This document shows, in pieces, positions 9,289 through 11,738 of a stretch of 11,738 bases of DNA. The first letter of the stretch is position 1. Every line of letters starts with the position of its first letter. The notes under the pieces are model-generated. The model searched no databases and was not told the origin of the DNA. It saw only the letters and a program-made list of their open reading frames with translations. Origin of the DNA: SHZI01 sp964417725. GTDB taxonomy: Bacteria > Pseudomonadota > Gammaproteobacteria > Steroidobacterales > GCA-2729495. The translations under genes and the position numbers were made by a program. The stretch is from positions 1-11,738 of the forward strand of contig CAYQIV010000040.1 in the NCBI GenBank assembly GCA_964417725.1. The letters run 5' to 3'.

Positions 9289-9319
9289 GGAGACCGGAGA
9301 AATGGCCGCGTGATCCGGG

Positions 9320-9433
9320 TCAGCCGAGGGCGTCGATGTCCAGGCCATCGAGCCCGTCGATGCTGTGGCGATTCTGCTTCGCGGCCTTGGCGCGCAACTG
9401 CTCCGGCGTCTTGCCTGCTGCTTCGACCACACC
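9320..9433 (-). pseudogene. Unrecognised gene tail (3' end only)
   Basis: A minus-strand frame ending at TGA (complement 9320-9322) has coding-like third positions over its last 38 codons, including GKTPEQLRAKAAKQNRH and the end GLDIDALG. No start codon with a ribosome binding site and no room for an N-terminal domain exist, because the sequence above about 9434 resembles a different gene on the other strand. It is probably the 3' end of a lost gene. I cannot assign a family. Confidence 0.35.
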
Positions 9434-9436
9434 ACG

Positions 9437-9526
9437 TACCGAAACATCCACCTCGCGTATATGCAGGTAACGGATTGGCTCCAGGCCGACGCAAATTCCT
9501 GCAAGGGGATTTCACGCCGCGGCTGA
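9437..9526 (+). pseudogene. Diverged second copy of the 7367 gene's C-terminal tail
   Basis: The frame reads YRNIHLAYMQVTDWLQ...CKGISRRG and stops at TGA. It aligns without gaps over 24 residues with YRDIHLNYMQAMAWLE... of the gene at 7367-7960; I count 12 identical residues, and about 46 of 72 identical bases. Both end a few residues after K/Q-G-(I/V)-S. No matching N-terminal part precedes it, so it is a 3' remnant of a paralogue, not a functional gene. Confidence 0.6.
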
Positions 9527-9590
9527 ACGAACGCGTGCCGGTGCCCGCCACTGCGGCGGCAGCCGCGCCAGCGTATGTCCCCGGTTCCGA

Positions 9591-9612
9591 CTTGTATCAG
9601 AATTAATACAAG
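9591..9612. promoter_or_regulatory. AT-rich palindrome upstream of the membrane-protein gene
   Basis: CTTGTAT (9591-9597) and ATACAAG (9606-9612) are exact inverted repeats around an eight-base AT-rich centre, 24 bases before the ATG at 9636. In this GC-rich sequence the block stands out. Its size and symmetry suit a dimeric repressor operator, probably overlapping a promoter, but no cognate regulator gene lies next to it. Confidence 0.5.
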
Positions 9613-9620
9613 CCAGGGGT

Positions 9621-9627
9621 GGAGGGG
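9621..9627 (+). promoter_or_regulatory. Ribosome binding site of the 9636 gene
   Basis: GGAGGGG lies eight bases before the ATG at 9636. Another ATG at 9629 is too close to it and opens a different frame with Arg-rich, non-membrane sequence, so 9636 is the start. Confidence 0.7.
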
Positions 9628-9635
9628 AATGGCCG

Positions 9636-10010
9636 ATGCAGCTCGCCGAATGCTTCTACGCTACCGCGTTCATGACCTATCTGGTCGGCGTTGCCCTCTG
9701 CTACTACGACCAGGCCAGCCCCCGGTCCGTGGCTGTCATGTCTGCGGGCATCCTGATCGATCTCGGCACGACCGTGGCCATGATCCTGGGCGTCGATGCA
9801 CTGCGCATGGGCGTGGAGGGATGCAACTGGGCCCTGAACGTCGGCACTGTCCTCGGGTTCACCGTCTGGCTGTCGTTCCTGCTGGCCCTGATCCTCTGGT
9901 TCACGGGCCGTCGGCGGGCTTTCCTGCTGATGGCCCTGCCGATCGAGCTGGTCTGGTTTCTCTGCTACATCTCCTTCCTGTTCGGGGTGCACGTCTACCC
10001 GCTGGTCTGA
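9636..10010 (+). CDS. Four-helix hypothetical membrane protein
   Basis: A 124-residue inner-membrane protein I do not recognise. Four hydrophobic segments are visible: about 8-25 (ATAFMTYLVGVALCYY), 31-53 (SVAVMSAGILIDLGTTVAMILGV), 66-90 (LNVGTVLGFTVWLSFLLALILWF) and 95-121 (AFLLMALPIELVWFLCYISFLFGV). A GRRR cluster (about 92-95) between helices 3 and 4 suggests that loop is cytoplasmic. Small residues alternate with aromatics. There is no enzyme motif and no metal-binding His/Cys cluster. The start is well supported by its ribosome binding site, and a palindromic site lies just upstream, so the gene may be independently regulated. It is a small stand-alone gene between regions of gene debris, typical of accessory cargo. 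Confidence 0.75.
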   Translation: MQLAECFYATAFMTYLVGVALCYYDQASPRSVAVMSAGILIDLGTTVAMILGVDALRMGVEGCNWALNVGTVLGFTVWLSFLLALILWFTGRRRAFLLMALPIELVWFLCYISFLFGVHVYPLV

Positions 10011-10080
10011 GTCTGTCGCAGTTCGCGGTTCACGGGGTGCCGGGCGTGCGGTTGCGGAAACCGTGGCGGCTGGACACCGC

Positions 10081-10151
10081 CCGTTGTCGGTAACCCCGGG
10101 GCCCACGGCTTCGTCGCCGAGCGGATCGACGGGACCGGCATAGCAGATGAA
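10081..10151 (-). pseudogene. Fragment of class I fumarate hydratase (C-terminal domain)
   Basis: The minus strand encodes FICYAGPVDPLGDEAVGP, which matches the conserved YYxGPVDPxxDExVGP of the C-terminal domain of class I fumarases and related dehydratases. The expected following residues, AGPTTATRMD, appear only in part and in a shifted frame (GLPTT), so the reading frame is broken. About 23 codons remain. It abuts the ComM-like fragment on the opposite strand. The match is short, so identification is moderate. Confidence 0.5.
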
Positions 10152-10176
10152 GCGGGCGGCCCTTGCGCTGGACAGT

Positions 10177-10272
10177 GCCCGCCGTGTCGCGCGCACACTG
10201 GCCGATCTGGCCGGCAAGGAGCGCATCGGCAGCGCACACCTTGCCGAGGCGCCGAGCCTGCGCGCCGATCAC
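10177..10272 (+). pseudogene. C-terminal remnant of ComM/YifB (Mg-chelatase-like AAA protein)
   Basis: The frame reads RVARTLADLAGKERIGSAH followed by LAEAPSLRADH, the conserved C-terminal end of ComM/YifB (family form: RVARTIADLxGxxxIxxxHxAEAxxYR). In ComM this part closes the Mg-chelatase C-terminal domain; the whole protein is a branch-migration helicase in natural transformation. Here the AAA core is missing, an in-frame TAG lies at 10141-10143, and the expected Leu in AEALSLR is Pro. It is a dead 3' fragment. An intact comM may exist elsewhere in the genome. Confidence 0.62.
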
Positions 10273-10342
10273 GGCAAGAAGAAGGAGGGGCCGATCGCCG
10301 GCCAGGGTCGACTTGCGGCCTGCGGCTTGGCAGGATGGCCCG

Positions 10343-10879
10343 GTGGCACCAATGTCCCGGCTGGGAAAACAGGTTCAGGAAGTTCTGCACTGCCTCGAGC
10401 GCATAGGTGCCCCCAGTGCGCTGATCGGGGGTCTGGCGCTGGCCCCCTACCAGGTCATCAGGGCGACGCAGGATATCGACCTTCTGACCGATGCGAGCCG
10501 GGCCGATGCCGTGGATCGTGAGCTGCAGGCACTGGGTTACCGTTGCCTGCACCGCAGCCGTGATGCCGGCAACTATGTGCGCGGTGATGAGCGTGTGGAC
10601 TTTCTTTACGCCAGTCGCCCGGCCGCCCGTCGCCTTCTGGCCGAGGCAAGATCACGCGCCACGCCATTTGGCACGCTGCGCGTGATCAGTCTGGAGGGTT
10701 TGATCGCCTTCAAGCTGCAGGGGTTGGTGAATGATCCGTCCCGTACCCGGGATCTTGAAGACATCCGCGCTCTGCTGCAGGTGAACCGGGACATCGTCAA
10801 TCTGGACGAGGTGCGCGAGTATTTCCGCCTGTTTGACCGCGAGGTGCTGCTGGATGAAATCCTCTCGACACTGTCCTGA
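10343..10879 (+). CDS. Minimal nucleotidyltransferase (AbiEii/MNT-like)
   Basis: A 178-residue protein of the DNA polymerase beta-type nucleotidyltransferase superfamily. The GG motif (LIGG, 27-30), RATQDIDLL (40-48) with Asp44 and Asp46, and Asp86 (RVDFLYA) form the expected metal-binding triad. Downstream, FKLQGLVNDPSRTRDLEDI (123-141) matches the K...RDLxDI segment of AbiEii-like and related stand-alone enzymes. In that group several members are toxins that modify tRNA or other targets; others are of unknown role. A GTG start at 10343 is chosen because AGGA sits seven bases upstream; the ATG at 10352, three codons later, has no well-spaced site. Its 3' end overlaps a 68-codon gene by 26 bases, which suggests a two-gene module. 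No AbiEi-type winged-helix antitoxin or HEPN gene is adjacent. Confidence 0.82.
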   Translation: MAPMSRLGKQVQEVLHCLERIGAPSALIGGLALAPYQVIRATQDIDLLTDASRADAVDRELQALGYRCLHRSRDAGNYVRGDERVDFLYASRPAARRLLAEARSRATPFGTLRVISLEGLIAFKLQGLVNDPSRTRDLEDIRALLQVNRDIVNLDEVREYFRLFDREVLLDEILSTLS

Positions 10880-11060
10880 ACAGCAGCAGGAGTTGACGCG
10901 CCCGGCAGTCCTGTTTGCCGATGGTGGCGTATCCGTCCCGTTGTCTTCCGGACGTGATCCCTTCGAGGCACTGGATGATCTGATGGCGGTGATCGACGTG
11001 CTGTGCCCGCAGTGGCCGGCGCGCGGGAACTTCGGGCCGATGCCCGATATGCGGCTGTAG
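10854..11060 (+). CDS. Small partner protein overlapping the nucleotidyltransferase gene
   Basis: A 68-residue soluble protein. Its ATG lies inside the nucleotidyltransferase gene (26-base overlap, other frame), with GAGG nine bases upstream, so translation is probably coupled. The C-terminal half is the ordered-looking part: DPFEALDDLMAVIDVLCPQWP (36-56) followed by ARGNFGPMPDMRL, a Pro/Trp-containing tail ending in MRL. There is no helix-turn-helix or membrane segment. From memory, short proteins with a similar LCPxWPxR tail accompany nucleotidyltransferases of this kind, but I cannot name a family. It may be a partner or antidote of the enzyme; that is inference from overlap alone. Confidence 0.6.
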   Translation: MKSSRHCPEQQQELTRPAVLFADGGVSVPLSSGRDPFEALDDLMAVIDVLCPQWPARGNFGPMPDMRL

Positions 11061-11090
11061 TGCGGGTTGGGGGTTTGAGAAGCGCTGAGG

Positions 11091-11113
11091 GTCGCGCCCG
11101 AAGGCGCTCCTAC
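11091..11113 (-). repeat. REP-like palindrome with GTAGGAG head
   Basis: Read on the minus strand, GTAGGAGCGCC is followed by TTCG and GGCGCGAC. The core stem is GCGCC/GGCGC (11094-11098 and 11103-11107) with a four-base loop. The GTAG head and the imperfect GC stem are typical of REP elements of Xanthomonadaceae and pseudomonads, which are moved by RAYT transposases. Only one copy is in the window. Its TAG supplies the stop codon of the reading frame next to it. Confidence 0.7.
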
Positions 11114-11247
11114 GGGCGTTGCCATGCGGCCAGCAGACGGTGCGAATAGACGTACTCGTGACTGAGGGCTGCGGCAACCGCCGTGCGGGCCTTAGGCGTT
11201 GGCCGAAATCCTGTGAGGTCGGGTAACTTGCCTGATTGCCGAGAAAT
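11110..11247 (-). pseudogene. Unrecognised gene tail ending in the REP element
   Basis: A minus-strand frame of 45 codons without a start codon reads GKLPDLTGFRPTPKARTAVA and then LSHEYVYSHRLLAAWQRP before a TAG that is part of the REP GTAG. The amino-acid sequence looks protein-like (amphipathic and aromatic), but third-position G/C is lower than in neighbouring genes, which suggests transfer or decay. An in-frame TGA lies just upstream (complement 11248-11250). I cannot name the family. Confidence 0.4.
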
Positions 11248-11263
11248 TCAGGCGTGGCAGCCG

Positions 11264-11284
11264 AAAAAACTTCGAAAACTTCGA
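11264..11284 (-). terminator. Weak possible terminator of the right-edge gene
   Basis: On the minus strand a short stem TCGAA/TTCGA with a three-base loop is followed by AG and six T residues, 44 bases after the stop codon of the gene ending at 11328. The stem is only five base pairs and A/T-rich, so strength is doubtful. The same block contains AAAACTTCGA twice in tandem on the plus strand. Confidence 0.35.
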
Positions 11285-11327
11285 CCCGGCACCTATACGT
11301 ACGAGGGCTTTCGGGTCTGCCGGCGGG

Positions 11328-11684
11328 CTAGTCTTCAGCCGCCTGCCGGGGCGTGCATCCGGCATCGGCGCGCCGGAACCTGGCCTGGAAGTCCTCATCC
11401 GCGCGCATCGGAATCCCGAGCACCACGCCAGCATTGCGCCGCAGCTTGCGGATGCGCAGGCTGCCGTCCGGGCCGAGCCACAGCAGGCTGTTGCTGTCAC
11501 TCCAGCCCGTCGCCAGCAGGGGCAGGGCCGCGACACCTCCACCCCATGGCTCGCCACCCCCATCGATCGCCAGGCTGTCCGCGCCACAGCGGAAGTCGGC
11601 AGCGGACAGGACACTGCGGTAGCGCACCCCGCCGGCCGCGACCGCAGTGATGGCCAGCTGCCCGTCGTGGCCACCCTCCAGCAG
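11328..11684 (-). pseudogene. 3' part of a hypothetical gene cut by an IS21-like element
   Basis: The frame encodes about 118 residues to a TGA at 11328. Recognisable features are Gly-rich stretches (AIDGGGEPWGGGVAALPLL), LLWLGPDGSLRIRKLRRNAG, and ADEDFQARFRRADAGC; the alternation of hydrophobic and Gly/Asp residues suggests a beta-rich, perhaps secreted, domain. I do not recognise the family. Its third positions are G/C-rich like resident genes. The frame continues rightward to the window edge, but that part (from 11685) is IS-like DNA, so the N-terminal half of the gene has probably been separated by insertion. If the IS-like reading is wrong, it is simply a gene running off the window. Confidence 0.6.
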
Positions 11685-11738
11685 TGTGGATTTGCACTCA
11701 AAAGTGACCCACTGATCCGGGGTATTTGCATCTAAAAC
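11685..11738. mobile_element. Terminus of an IS21-like insertion sequence (partial)
   Basis: The block begins TGTGGATTTGCACTCAAAAG and continues TGACCCACTGATC; a second, similar unit TATTTGCATCTAAAAC starts 34 bases later. Repeated units of the form ATTTGCA-(C/T)-(C/T)-(C/T)-AAAA-(C/G)-TGACCCA, starting with TG, are characteristic of IS21-family ends, which carry multiple terminal repeats. The drop in GC content at this border supports a boundary. The istA/istB genes would lie beyond the window. Identification rests on recalled terminal patterns. Confidence 0.6.

Noticed and set aside
9603..10226. 207-residue minus-strand ORF opposite the membrane protein
   Set aside because: Over 9636-10010 it is an Asp/Gln/Glu-rich antisense shadow of membrane helices. 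Only its short 10098-10151 part (fumarase-like) looks like former coding sequence.
11188..11212. attC-like 3' half (CTTAGGCGTTGGCC)
   Set aside because: It resembles an integron recombination core, but the last bases do not fit GTTRRRY, no matching RYYYAAC partner was found at the right distance, and it lies inside the coding-like tail at 11110-11247.
11230..11253. Inverted repeat GCCTGA / TCAGGC
   Set aside because: Six base pairs with a 12-base loop and no T run or promoter nearby; too weak to call a site.

Overview
The window comes from the chromosome of a high-GC proteobacterium with strong G/C bias at third codon positions. A gammaproteobacterium near the Xanthomonadales is my best guess (inference). 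It rests on housekeeping genes of proteobacterial type (pntB tail, recQ of normal length) and on a GTAGGAG-type REP hairpin like those of Xanthomonas, Stenotrophomonas and Pseudomonas relatives. No rRNA, tRNA or CRISPR array was found.

Left half (1-7064), core-like genes: the 3' tail of pntB (+); a complete exported catalase-peroxidase katG (+) closed by a textbook intrinsic terminator; then three genes on the minus strand, convergent to katG. These are a four-helix cytochrome b561 (start overlapping a small upstream ORF as ATGA), a degenerate EAL plus HDOD signalling protein, and RecQ helicase. KatG and b561 point to envelope oxidant defence and electron transfer, but nothing shows co-regulation.

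Right half (7065-11738), accessory: a membrane-anchored hypothetical protein, a CpeT/CpcT-like lipoprotein with an extra C-terminal domain, a 124-residue four-helix membrane protein behind an AT-rich palindrome, and an overlapping gene pair. The pair is a minimal nucleotidyltransferase plus a 68-residue partner. Between them lie short gene remnants, most of them 3' ends: an integron-type integrase tail whose catalytic Tyr is Cys, a diverged second copy of the hypothetical protein's tail, a ComM/YifB tail, a scrap of class I fumarase, and two unrecognised tails. At the right edge an IS21-like terminus cuts into a minus-strand gene. The region looks like a mosaic insertion site where the 3' ends of lost genes persist between small accessory modules.

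The most interesting parts are the nucleotidyltransferase/partner module, the CpeT-like lipoprotein outside phycobilisome context, and the gene-tail mosaic. No complete, clearly new system can be proven from the sequence alone.
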